The notes below the pieces were generated by a model, which saw nothing but the letters and a program-made list of their open reading frames with translations, was not told the DNA's origin and ran no database searches. A stretch of DNA of 64,000 bases. It comes from JAJUFS01 sp036381175. GTDB lineage: Bacteria > Pseudomonadota > Gammaproteobacteria > Natronospirales > JAJUFS01. The DNA lies in the NCBI GenBank assembly GCA_036381175.1, contig DASVDI010000021.1, forward strand, positions 61,117-125,116, in the 5' to 3' direction. Shown here in pieces: positions 1-7,513 of the stretch; within the stretch, counting starts at the first letter, position 1; the number at the start of each line of letters is the position of its first letter. Both the position numbers and the translations under genes were made by a program.

Positions 1-139
1 TAGCGGGATCGTCGTGATTGAGAATCGCGCGCGACAAATCGTCGGCGGCGCCCGAAACAAGACTTGCGCAACCGGTGCTGAACAGCACTGCCAGTGCAAA
101 TCCCGGAATGATCGCTCTTTTCATTATTCTTCTGAACAT
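1..139 (-). CDS. TatT-like lipoprotein, N-terminal fragment (partial)
   Basis: Only the first 46 codons are inside the window; the gene runs off the left edge. The peptide begins MFRRIMKR, continues with a hydrophobic stretch and a cysteine in the context STGC, and then reads ASLVSGAADDLSRAILNHDD. This looks like a lipoprotein signal peptide followed by the N-terminus I associate with the TRAP transporter T-component (TatT) family, whose members have an LSxAILNxDDP segment. TatT proteins are periplasmic or outer-membrane helical-repeat partners of TRAP substrate-binding proteins. The ATG at 139 and the in-frame ATG at 124, which has AGAAG upstream, are both possible starts. The gene lies 16 nt after the TPR protein gene on the same strand, so the two are probably co-transcribed. 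Family assignment is from memory of a short segment. Confidence 0.6.
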   Translation of the reverse strand, partial: MFRRIMKRAIIPGFALAVLFSTGCASLVSGAADDLSRAILNHDDPA

Positions 140-155
140 GTTCCGAAACGGTTCC

Positions 156-2048
156 TCAGTTCGTTGCGACCACGCCGCGCTGTTCCAGCAAACGCAGTTG
201 TTGCAGATGGTTGCGCAACACGGCCTGCCTTGCCGCATCGCGCGTGCTGTTCAGCAAGGTCCGGTACTGCCGTTGCGCGTCCGCGAAAAGTCCTGCCTGC
301 GTGAGCGCTTCCGCTGCCTGGAATCGCGCAGTCTGCGCCCAGGGATCGGCCGCGTAAGGATCGAGCAGCAACGCCGATTTAAGATAAGCGCGCGCGGCTT
401 CGGCATATCGCTCAAGCGCTGTCAGCGAATCCGCGCGCCAGTACCAGAGTTCGCGCGCGTGCTGCGTGTCAGTCTCACCAGCGTGCAGGCGTGCAAGAAA
501 ATCCAGCGCCGCTTCGTGACGGCCAAGCGTTTGCAGGTCGAACACCACTTGCAGCGCGCGATCGCGCTTGAAGTCTTCCACAGTGCGAAACAACTGATCG
601 AGCGCGGCAATGCCATCGTCGATGCGACCGCCGAGCAACAACACGCGCGCACGGCGCAAATGCCATTCACCCGGATCGGTCTGCTGCGGCGGATCGTCGA
701 GACCGACCAGCAAGCGTGATGCCTGCGGAATATCACCGGCGTTCAACACGTGTTCCAGCAGCAGGTAACGCACGGCGGGCGGAATGTCGGCCTCTGTTTC
801 AAAGCGATCCGATTCCAGGTACAACGCGCGCATCAGGTCGCCGCCATGCGGAATCTTGTCGATCAGCGCGGCGAGTTGCCAATGCGCGACATCGGCCTGC
901 TCCGCGCGGTACGCCTTCAATGCCACGACGGCAAACAAGGCGCGCGCGTGAATCGGTTGTTCGTCGTAACGGTTTGACGCGGCGAGGAACCACGCCTCGT
1001 CGTCGCCGACAATCAACTGCATCTGGTTGCCAAGCTGCTCGCCCAGCGCAAGGTAGGCATCCCACAAGGCATCCGCTGTCACGGGAACGATGGGCGCGGC
1101 GTCAGGCGTCTGTGCGATGACAAGTCCGCGTTCGAGCGCAGCAATATGCGCCTCGCGGCTGTTGAGCATCGCTGCCGCTTCCGCCGCAACGGCCCATGCC
1201 TCGCGCCGGTACGCCGGTTCCACGTCCTTGCTGACACCGAGCTTCACGGCGCGATCAACGACGACGGCGGGTTTCATCGCACCCGACCAGAGTCCGGCGA
1301 TCAACTGGAGAATTTCGACCTCGGTGCCTTCGAGTCCGTTTAGCAGCGCACTGGCTTCTTCCGGCGCCATCACGCGCAGCGCGAGCCGCGCGCGCGCAAT
1401 CTGCCAGTCGCGCGAATCGTCCGCGTAGTCCTGCTGGAAGCGCTGGATCGCGACGCGTGCGGCTTCCAGTTCGTCCATGGCTTCCCAGGCGCGAATGCTC
1501 AGGCGACGCCAGTGTTGCAGTTCCTGTTCCGATTTCGGCTCCGCGGACCACATGAGCGCGCGCAGTTCATCAAGCGCCGCTTCGCCCTCGCCGAGTGCGA
1601 GCAAGGCGCTCGCACGTTGCGTTTTCGCCCAGCGGTGATCGGCGAGTGAAAGATTTTCCGGGAGGTTATCAAGGTGCGCGGCAAGCACGTCCCAGCGCGC
1701 GCCACTGCGCAGGATTTCGACACGCGCCGCCTCGAAGCGGCGCCAGCCTTCCGGGTCCGTGGCGTAATCCGGTTGCGTGTTGCCCAGCACCTGCAATGCC
1801 AGCTCGACCGCGCCGGCGGCAGCGAGTTGTGCGCTTTCGGCCAGCGCGACATCGCTGCTGGCGGTCGTGTTTTCTGACGACGAGATATCGTCGATTGGCG
1901 CACCACTGGTCGCTTGTGACGGTGTATTAACCGTTGCCGTTTCCAACGGCGGCGCACTTTCTTTCAACGCGTCCGCGGTGTCAGGCAAGGCAATAGGTGC
2001 CGCGCCGGTCAACAGCAGGCTTGTTGCTATTGGCAGGAAAAAGTTCAT
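156..2048 (-). CDS. Secreted TPR-repeat protein
   Basis: This 630-residue protein starts with a probable signal peptide (MNFFLPIATSLLLTGAAP), followed by a Ser/Thr/Ala-rich linker to about residue 60. The rest is almost entirely helical, rich in Ala, Leu, Arg and Trp, with recurring patterns such as the A-x2-AL-x-A-L of tetratricopeptide repeats. The clearest repeats are in the C-terminal third (LYWYWRADSLTALERYAEAARAY-type segments, shortened here to WRADSLTALERYAEAARAY, and AEALTQAGLFADAQRQY). It is probably a periplasmic protein-interaction scaffold. It sits just upstream of the TatT-like lipoprotein gene, itself a helical-repeat family, so the pair may act together, but no function can be read from the sequence. 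A TATGAT -10 box lies only 6 nt before the ATG and there is no Shine-Dalgarno sequence, so the message may be leaderless. Confidence 0.75.
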   Translation of the reverse strand: MNFFLPIATSLLLTGAAPIALPDTADALKESAPPLETATVNTPSQATSGAPIDDISSSENTTASSDVALAESAQLAAAGAVELALQVLGNTQPDYATDPEGWRRFEAARVEILRSGARWDVLAAHLDNLPENLSLADHRWAKTQRASALLALGEGEAALDELRALMWSAEPKSEQELQHWRRLSIRAWEAMDELEAARVAIQRFQQDYADDSRDWQIARARLALRVMAPEEASALLNGLEGTEVEILQLIAGLWSGAMKPAVVVDRAVKLGVSKDVEPAYRREAWAVAAEAAAMLNSREAHIAALERGLVIAQTPDAAPIVPVTADALWDAYLALGEQLGNQMQLIVGDDEAWFLAASNRYDEQPIHARALFAVVALKAYRAEQADVAHWQLAALIDKIPHGGDLMRALYLESDRFETEADIPPAVRYLLLEHVLNAGDIPQASRLLVGLDDPPQQTDPGEWHLRRARVLLLGGRIDDGIAALDQLFRTVEDFKRDRALQVVFDLQTLGRHEAALDFLARLHAGETDTQHARELWYWRADSLTALERYAEAARAYLKSALLLDPYAADPWAQTARFQAAEALTQAGLFADAQRQYRTLLNSTRDAARQAVLRNHLQQLRLLEQRGVVATN

Positions 2049-2054
2049 GCACGA

Positions 2055-2060
2055 ATCATA
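2055..2060 (-). promoter_or_regulatory. Candidate -10 box of the TPR gene
   Basis: TATGAT on the minus strand lies 6 nt before the ATG at 2048. The preceding rplS operon ends at a strong hairpin at 2095-2132, so a promoter is needed here. No good -35 hexamer is seen. A start about 7 nt downstream would fall on the A of the ATG. Confidence 0.35.
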
Positions 2061-2094
2061 GCGTGGATGGGAAATTCAGACGAAAAACGGCGTC

Positions 2095-2132
2095 AAAAAA
2101 ATGGCGGACAATATGGAATTGCCCGCCATTTT
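2095..2132 (-). terminator. Rho-independent terminator after rplS
   Basis: On the minus strand, an A-rich stem with the arms ATGGCGGGCAAT and ATTGTCCGCCAT closes on a five-base loop and is followed by a run of T. One G-T pair interrupts an otherwise perfect stem of at least 12 bp. It lies about 60 nt after the rplS stop and would end the rpsP-rimM-trmD-rplS transcript. Confidence 0.85.
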
Positions 2133-2191
2133 GATTTCCTGTTGAAGACCGCGCGGAACCTGACAACGTTCGGTAGCTTCCGCGTAAATCG

Positions 2192-2536
2192 TCAGACCTT
2201 TTCTTTCACGCGTGCGCTCTTGCCCTGGCGATCGCGCAGGTAATAAAGCTTCGCGCGACGCACGTCGCCACGGCGCTTCACTTCAATGGAAGCAACCGTC
2301 GGGCTGTAGGTCTGGAAGACGCGCTCGACGCCTTCGCCGTGCGACATCTTGCGCACGGTGAACGCGCTGTGCAGGCCGCGGTTGCGCTTGGCAATCACGA
2401 CGCCTTCGAACGCCTGCAAGCGTTCACGCTCGCCTTCGATCACTTTCACCTGCACGACGACGGTGTCGCCAGCGCCGAATTCCGGCACGTCGCGGTTCAT
2501 CTGTTCCGCTTCGAGTTCGTTGATAATGTTGCTCAT
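2192..2536 (-). CDS. rplS: 50S ribosomal protein L19
   Basis: This is a 114-residue protein of normal L19 length. It begins MSNIINELEAEQM, close to the E. coli N-terminus, and contains the characteristic blocks GDTVVVQVKVIEGERERLQAFEG (in two parts, GDTVVVQVKV and ERLQAFEGVVIA), GVERVFQTYSP and KLYYLRDRQGKSARVKE. L19 sits at the interface between the 30S and 50S subunits. It is the last gene of the rpsP-rimM-trmD-rplS operon, 49 nt after trmD, and is followed by a strong terminator. The ATG at 2536 has GGGTGA about 9 nt upstream. Confidence 0.98.
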   Translation of the reverse strand: MSNIINELEAEQMNRDVPEFGAGDTVVVQVKVIEGERERLQAFEGVVIAKRNRGLHSAFTVRKMSHGEGVERVFQTYSPTVASIEVKRRGDVRRAKLYYLRDRQGKSARVKEKV

Positions 2537-2585
2537 CGTCGTTCACCCATTGCAATGCCGTGTCTTGTTCGGCGTATTTTCGAAA

Positions 2586-3323
2586 CTAGTTCTTCAGCCG
2601 GATGTATTCATCCAGCAGCTTCTTCTGTTCATCCGTCAGTTCGATTGCCTCAAGCAAGTCCGGGCGACGTTCCCAGGTTCTTCCCAGCGACTGCATCATT
2701 CGCCAGCGCCGGATCTCGGCATGGTTGCCGTCGAGCAGCACCTTGGGCACCTTGCGTCCGTCGATGTCCTCGGGCCGCGTGTAATGCGGGCAATCCAGCA
2801 ATCCGTTCACGAAGGAATCCTCCTTCGCCGAATCCGCGTCGCCGAGTACACCGGGCAGCAATCGCGCGATCGCATCGACCACGATCATCGCGGCCAGTTC
2901 ACCGCCGGAAAGCACGTAATCGCCGATGGAAATTTCCTCGTCGACTTCGCGCTCGGTGAAACGTTCATCAACACCTTCGTAGCGCCCGGCCACCAGGATC
3001 AGTCCCGGCTCGTCCGCCAACTCGTCCGCCACTGCCTGCGTGAATCGCCGGCCCTGCGGACTCAGGTACACGGTGCGAAACCGCTTGCCAGAGGATGCGC
3101 GCGCGTCCTGCACCGCGTCCGTCAGCGGCTCGACCTTCATCACCATTCCCGGGCCACCGCCATAAGGGCGATCATCAACGGTGCGGTGCTTGTCGGTCGC
3201 GTAATCGCGCGGATTCCAGGTCCGAAGATCCAGGCTGCCGCTTTCCGCTGCGCGACCGGTCACCCCGAAACGCGCAACGTTTTCAATCATTTCCGGAAAC
3301 AGCGTGACGACATCGATACGCAT
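2586..3323 (-). CDS. trmD: tRNA (guanine-N1)-methyltransferase TrmD
   Basis: TrmD methylates G37 at N1 in tRNAs with G36-G37, using S-adenosylmethionine, and so prevents +1 frameshifting. The 245-residue protein opens MRIDVVTLFPEMI and has the family block DDRPYGGGPGMVM at about residues 50-62. The SAM-binding trefoil-knot region follows, with GDYVLSGGELAAM at about 133-145, and the protein ends in a basic, leucine-rich tail. Length and motifs match the family. The ATG at 3323 has GAGGAAG 4-10 nt upstream. It is co-transcribed between rimM, 18 nt upstream, and rplS. Confidence 0.98.
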   Translation of the reverse strand: MRIDVVTLFPEMIENVARFGVTGRAAESGSLDLRTWNPRDYATDKHRTVDDRPYGGGPGMVMKVEPLTDAVQDARASSGKRFRTVYLSPQGRRFTQAVADELADEPGLILVAGRYEGVDERFTEREVDEEISIGDYVLSGGELAAMIVVDAIARLLPGVLGDADSAKEDSFVNGLLDCPHYTRPEDIDGRKVPKVLLDGNHAEIRRWRMMQSLGRTWERRPDLLEAIELTDEQKKLLDEYIRLKN

Positions 3324-3341
3324 GCTGCTTCCTCAAACCGT

Positions 3342-3854
3342 TCAGAAATCCGGATCCCAGTCCACGACGAGAACGCCCTGTTCGAGATCGATCTGTTTCA
3401 CCACCTGCCCGCGAATGAAAGGAACCAGCCGTTCGCGTTCGCCTTTCACCACCAGCACGTCATTCGCGCCGGTTTCAAGCAAGTGATCCACCGCGCCGAG
3501 TTCAACGCCAGCTTCCGTGCGGACCTGCAAACCTTCGAGATCAGCCCAGTAAACTTCGCCGGCTTCCGTCTCGGGCAACTCGCGACGCCAGATGGCAATC
3601 TCGGCATCCATCAATGCGGCGGCGGCATCGCGATCATCAATTCCCGCCAGCTTCGCGATCACGTTCTTGCCGTGCCGCTGACCGGTTTCGATTTTCACGT
3701 CGCGCCATTCGTCGCGAACGTGGAGCTGCCAGTCGCCGTATTCGAGAATGGCTTCGCGGGGTTCAGTACCCGAGAAGACTTTTATCCATCCCCGGACGCC
3801 GAAAAGGCCGGAAACCCGGCCCAGAACGACACGCTTGTCTTCGTGTTCCGTCAT
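3342..3854 (-). CDS. rimM: Ribosome maturation factor RimM
   Basis: RimM binds S19 and helps mature the 3' domain of 16S rRNA in the 30S head. The 170-residue protein shows the N-terminal barrel signature VVLGRVSGLFGVRGWIKV at about residues 8-25. The C-terminal PRC-like domain carries EVYWADLEGLQV and ends in PFIRGQVVKQIDLEQG plus VDWDPDF, the usual RimM terminus. An in-frame GTG directly precedes the ATG at 3854. I chose the ATG because GAGGG sits 5-9 nt upstream of it. It is the second gene of the rpsP operon, 28 nt after rpsP. Confidence 0.97.
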   Translation of the reverse strand: MTEHEDKRVVLGRVSGLFGVRGWIKVFSGTEPREAILEYGDWQLHVRDEWRDVKIETGQRHGKNVIAKLAGIDDRDAAAALMDAEIAIWRRELPETEAGEVYWADLEGLQVRTEAGVELGAVDHLLETGANDVLVVKGERERLVPFIRGQVVKQIDLEQGVLVVDWDPDF

Positions 3855-3882
3855 CACGCCCTCGACGGACGGTGTTACGGAA

Positions 3883-4134
3883 TCAAGCCTGCGCTTGCGG
3901 CTTCTGCTTCAGCAGGCTCGAGACGCGATCCGAAGGCTTCGCACCCTTGCCCAGCCAGAAATCGGCGCGCTCGCGATCCAGGCGCAGCTTTTCCTCGCCA
4001 CCGGTGGCGATCGGATTGAAGAAACCGAGGCGCTCGATGTAGCGGCCATCGCGCTTGTTGCGGCTATCAGTGACGATGATGTGGTAGAAGGGACGCTTCT
4101 TCGCACCGCTACGGGCCAGACGGATCGTTACCAT
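3883..4134 (-). CDS. rpsP: 30S ribosomal protein S16
   Basis: This 83-residue protein of normal S16 length begins MVTIRLARSGAKKRPFYHI and contains the conserved segments DSRNKRDGRYIERLGFFNP and WLGKGAKPSDRVSSLLK. S16 is needed for 30S assembly. It is the first gene of the rpsP-rimM-trmD-rplS operon. AAGGAA lies about 12 nt before the ATG, and a promoter-like pair is found about 70 nt upstream (4205-4232), after the end of ffh. Confidence 0.98.
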   Translation of the reverse strand: MVTIRLARSGAKKRPFYHIIVTDSRNKRDGRYIERLGFFNPIATGGEEKLRLDRERADFWLGKGAKPSDRVSSLLKQKPQAQA

Positions 4135-4204
4135 TTGTCAGTGTTTCCTTGGAGTCGGTTCACTGCCCCGGGACCGATCTGGCCCGAGGCAACGTAAACG
4201 GCGC

Positions 4205-4232
4205 ATTTTACGGGAATTTTTCGAAAAGTGAA
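4205..4232 (-). promoter_or_regulatory. Candidate promoter of the rpsP operon
   Basis: On the minus strand TTCACT and TAAAAT are separated by 16 nt, a fair sigma70-type match. The site sits in the 110-nt gap between ffh and rpsP and would give a leader of about 65 nt. Confidence 0.4.
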
Positions 4233-4244
4233 GGGTTCGGGAGG

Positions 4245-5615
4245 TTAAAAACCCGGGAAACCGCCGCTCCCTGGAGGCATTCGCCCTCCCAGGCTTCGCA
4301 TCATTTTCTTCATCCCGCCCTTCTGCATCTTTTTCATCATCTTGCTCATCTGCGTGAACTGCTTGAGCAGGCGATTGATGTCCTGCACCTGCGTGCCGGA
4401 ACCTGCTGCAATGCGGCGCTTGCGCGAACCATTCATCAAATCCGGCTTGCGGCGCTCGCGCGGCGTCATGGAATCGATAATCGCCATCTGGCGACGGAAT
4501 TCCTTGTTGGCGCGCTCGGCCTGCGCGCCGGCATTCGGCACCTTGCCCATCCCGGGAAGCTTGTCCATGAGGCTTTCAAGCCCGCCCATCTTCTGCATCT
4601 GCGCGAGCTGATCGCGGAAATCCGCGAGATTGAAACCCTTGCCGGACTTGAGTTTTTTCGCCAGCTTCTCGGCCTTGGCCTGGTCCGTCTGTTCCTGGAC
4701 GCTTTCAACCAGGCTGACCACGTCGCCCATTCCGAGGATTCGCCCCGCAATGCGCGCCGGATCGAATGCTTCCAGCGCCGCCGATTTCTCGCCCACGCCG
4801 AGGAACTTGATCGGCGCGCCGGTGATGTTGCGCACCGACAGGGCCGCGCCACCGCGGGCGTCGCCGTCCGCCTTGGTCAGGATCACGCCCGTCAGCGGCA
4901 GCGCCTCGCCAAAGGCTTTCGCGGTATTCGCCGCGTCCTGTCCGGTCATGGCATCGACGACGAACAAGGTCTCGATGGGCTCGACGGCGGCGTGAATGCC
5001 GCGCACCTCGTCCATCATTTTTTCGTCGATGGCAAGGCGCCCGGCGGTATCGAGAATCAACACATCGACGTGCTTGCGCTTCGCGGCGTCCAGCGCACGG
5101 CGCGCGATGTCCACCGGATCCTGGCTCGGATCGGCGTCGTGGAAAGCCACCTCGACCTCGCCCGCCAGCGTGCGCAACTGCTCCATCGCCGCGGGACGGT
5201 AAACGTCCAGGCTCGCGAGCATTACCTGTTTCGACTGCTTCTGTTTCAAAAGCCGCGCGAGCTTGCCGGCCGATGTGGTCTTGCCAGCACCCTGCAGACC
5301 CGCCAGCAGGATGATCGCCGGCGGCTGCACACGCAGGTTCAGTTCGGCGGCCTCGCCCATCACGCGCACCAGCTCGTCGTGCACGATTTTCACCAGCACC
5401 TGGCCGGGCGACAGCGATTTCAGGACTTCGGCACCGAGCGCACGTTCGCGCACCTGCGTCGTGAATTCCTTCACGACCGGCAGTGCGACGTCCGCCTCCA
5501 GGAGCGCCATGCGGATTTCGCGCAAGGAATCCTTGATGTTGTCTTCGGTGAGGCGGCCCTTGCCGCGCACGCCATCGAAGACGCGGCCTAGACGATCGGA
5601 AAGATTCTGGAACAT
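4245..5615 (-). CDS. ffh: Signal recognition particle protein Ffh
   Basis: Ffh binds 4.5S RNA and signal sequences of nascent membrane proteins and hands ribosomes to FtsY in a GTP-dependent manner. The 456-residue protein has an N-domain (1-90) and a G-domain with GLQGAGKTT at 106-114, a DTAGR motif and a TKADGDARGG motif. It ends in a methionine-rich M-domain (about 300-456) with MxxMxK-type helices, finishing MPPGSGGFPGF. Length is typical. The gene is oriented like the rpsP operon but is separated from it by 110 nt containing a promoter-like site. In E. coli ypjD and corB (yfjD) are next to ffh; here both are present but a phosphodiesterase gene intervenes. Confidence 0.98.
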   Translation of the reverse strand: MFQNLSDRLGRVFDGVRGKGRLTEDNIKDSLREIRMALLEADVALPVVKEFTTQVRERALGAEVLKSLSPGQVLVKIVHDELVRVMGEAAELNLRVQPPAIILLAGLQGAGKTTSAGKLARLLKQKQSKQVMLASLDVYRPAAMEQLRTLAGEVEVAFHDADPSQDPVDIARRALDAAKRKHVDVLILDTAGRLAIDEKMMDEVRGIHAAVEPIETLFVVDAMTGQDAANTAKAFGEALPLTGVILTKADGDARGGAALSVRNITGAPIKFLGVGEKSAALEAFDPARIAGRILGMGDVVSLVESVQEQTDQAKAEKLAKKLKSGKGFNLADFRDQLAQMQKMGGLESLMDKLPGMGKVPNAGAQAERANKEFRRQMAIIDSMTPRERRKPDLMNGSRKRRIAAGSGTQVQDINRLLKQFTQMSKMMKKMQKGGMKKMMRSLGGRMPPGSGGFPGF

Positions 5616-5678
5616 GGGATGGATACGACCTGGGAAACTGATGCGGCAGCGCGGTGCTGCGAGAAAACCGGAACGGAA

Positions 5679-6446
5679 TTATAACGTGAAGGTTTCGCCA
5701 CCGGCCAAGCGATGCACCCGGCGGTTCGGAATCGCGGCGCATACTTCCTGGAAAATTTCATTTTCAGCCCCGGGCTTCAGATGCGTGATCCAGATGTCGG
5801 GATCGTGCTTCAGCTTGGCAAGGTCAGCCGCGAGGCTTTGTGGACAGTAATGACGGGCGAGCCAGGCGAGCTGTTCGTTGCGATTACCGAAAGCGGTTTC
5901 TACGACGAGCAGGTCGAGGCGCGGCAGCGTGTTCAGCGCGGCCCAGAAGGTGTCATTCGCGGCCGTATCGCCACTGAACGCAAACGCCTTTCCGTCCTGC
6001 TCGACGATGTAGGCGACGCCGGGAACGGTATGGTTGACATCAACGGCCGTGATTTTCCGGTTGCCCACGCTGACCGGTTCGCCGAGCGTGATGTCACGAA
6101 ACCGCATGACGGGACTTTCAGCACTCGGCAATGCGGAGAAATCCGGCCACAGGATCCAGTTGAAAATGTGCTTGCGGATCGCATCCAGGGTTTCGTGCCG
6201 GCCATGAACGGTCAGCGGATCGTCCAGCCGCGCCTCGAAAACCGTATCGACCAGCAGGGGCAGCCCGCCGGTGTGATCCAGGTGCGAGTGCGTCATGAAT
6301 ACGTGACGGATCGCGCGCATTTCGGCGAGCGTCATGTCGCCGATACCCGTTCCGGTGTCGATCAGAATGTCGTCGTCGATCCGGATCGCGGTCGTGCGCA
6401 AGCCGTCGCCGATTCCCCCGCTGCAGCCGAGGATCTTGATCTGCAT
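5679..6446 (-). CDS. MBL-fold hydrolase, class II cyclic-nucleotide phosphodiesterase-like
   Basis: This is a 255-residue metallo-beta-lactamase-fold protein. The metal motif THSHLDH lies at residues 52-58 and is followed by TGGLPLLVD, which fits the class II 3',5'-cyclic-nucleotide phosphodiesterase signature (HLDH then a Gly-Leu stretch). Further metal ligands are likely in NHTVPG, FSGDTA and the C-terminal THLKPG. The HLKP motif is also typical of the cAMP phosphodiesterase group. It probably hydrolyses cAMP or a related cyclic nucleotide in the cytoplasm, since no signal peptide is seen. The longer frame upstream of the ATG at 6446 is Arg-rich and unlike the family, so I start at MQIKILGCSGG. 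It is transcribed away from ypjD and toward ffh. Other MBL substrates remain possible. Confidence 0.75.
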   Translation of the reverse strand: MQIKILGCSGGIGDGLRTTAIRIDDDILIDTGTGIGDMTLAEMRAIRHVFMTHSHLDHTGGLPLLVDTVFEARLDDPLTVHGRHETLDAIRKHIFNWILWPDFSALPSAESPVMRFRDITLGEPVSVGNRKITAVDVNHTVPGVAYIVEQDGKAFAFSGDTAANDTFWAALNTLPRLDLLVVETAFGNRNEQLAWLARHYCPQSLAADLAKLKHDPDIWITHLKPGAENEIFQEVCAAIPNRRVHRLAGGETFTL

Positions 6447-6631
6447 TATTCGTGATTCCCGGGATGGTTGCCCGCGACCCCGTTTGCCCCCCGTCGGGCG
6501 TTCAAACGATGTTAGCACAAGGATTTCAGACGGGACGCGGGCGTGATTCACGTCTCGATTCGCGCACCGCTTCAAGGCAGCAGCGCGCTGTGCCATCATC
6601 ATGCGGCCCTGCATTCAAGGAAATCCGCATT

Positions 6632-7444
6632 GTGACGGCCACCGTCCTGACAGCCTTTATCGCCTACCTTGCCGCGGCCGCGTGGTTGTTCGTGCGAGCA
6701 CGGCGCGGCGCGAACGCCATCACCGTGCCACGCTGGCCGGCGCTGGTTTTCGCGGGCATCGGCGTCACGCTGCATGCCGTTGCCCTGTACCTCGCCATCC
6801 ACCTGCCCGGCGGACTCAATTTCGGACTCATCAACATGTTCTCGCTGATGGCCTGGCAGATCGGCCTGCTCACGTTCGCGAGTTCGCTCAGAACAGGACC
6901 TGCGAACTTCGGCATCGTGTTGTATCCGCTGGTGGCAATCGGCGTTCTGCTGTTGCCGCTGGGTGATACCACGACAGTCGTGCTGCGACAGATGAGCTGG
7001 CAACTGGAAGCCCACGTCCTGCTTTCCGTGCTGGCCTACGGTCTGCTGGCGCTCGCGGCGTTCCAGGCCATCCTGCTGGCCTTGCAGGATTTCCGGCTGC
7101 GGCATCATCGCCCCGGCGGCGTGCTGCTCGCGCTGCCGCCGCTCGCGGCCATGGAAACGCTGCTTTTCCAGACGCTGGCACTCGGTTTCGCACTGCTGAG
7201 CCTCGCGCTGTTCAGTGGCCTGATTTTCATCGAAGACCTGCTTGGCCAGCACCTTGCTCACAAGACTGTCCTGTCGATTTTCGCGTGGCTGGTGTTCGCT
7301 GTGCTGCTGTGGGGACGCTGGCGTTTCGGCTGGCGCGGGCGCACCGCCATGCGCTGGACGCTGGGCGGCTTTTCGCTGCTGGTGCTCGCGTATTTCGGCT
7401 CGAAGCTGGTTCTTGAAGCCGTCAAGGGCGTGCACTGGGGTTGA
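6632..7444 (+). CDS. ypjD: Inner-membrane protein YpjD, CcsA/HemX-like
   Basis: This 270-residue integral membrane protein has about eight hydrophobic segments, starting LTAFIAYLAAAAWLFV, and belongs to the cytochrome c assembly (CcsA/HemX/YpjD) superfamily. Conserved histidines occur before membrane segments, for example ITLHAVALYLAIHL-like (here GVTLHAVALYLAIH), and LEAHVLLSVLAYGLLALAA. In E. coli ypjD lies between ffh and corB, and the same neighbours occur here. Its role is poorly defined, but it has been linked to CorB-type transport. The GTG at 6632 has AAGGAA 8-13 nt upstream and removes an unlikely arginine-rich extension. The CorB-like gene follows after 69 nt on the same strand. Confidence 0.88.
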   Translation: MTATVLTAFIAYLAAAAWLFVRARRGANAITVPRWPALVFAGIGVTLHAVALYLAIHLPGGLNFGLINMFSLMAWQIGLLTFASSLRTGPANFGIVLYPLVAIGVLLLPLGDTTTVVLRQMSWQLEAHVLLSVLAYGLLALAAFQAILLALQDFRLRHHRPGGVLLALPPLAAMETLLFQTLALGFALLSLALFSGLIFIEDLLGQHLAHKTVLSIFAWLVFAVLLWGRWRFGWRGRTAMRWTLGGFSLLVLAYFGSKLVLEAVKGVHWG

Positions 7445-7513
7445 CACCCACTTCACGGTTCACGCGACAATGAACGCCTCGCGGCGACCGCCGCTCCCGG
7501 AGATCCATCCCGC

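Noticed and set aside
2349..4019. Long rightward open frame (about 556 codons) opposite rplS, trmD and rimM
   Set aside because: It is antisense to three certain genes, has no family resemblance and no ribosome-binding site. Such frames are common in G+C-rich codon-biased DNA.
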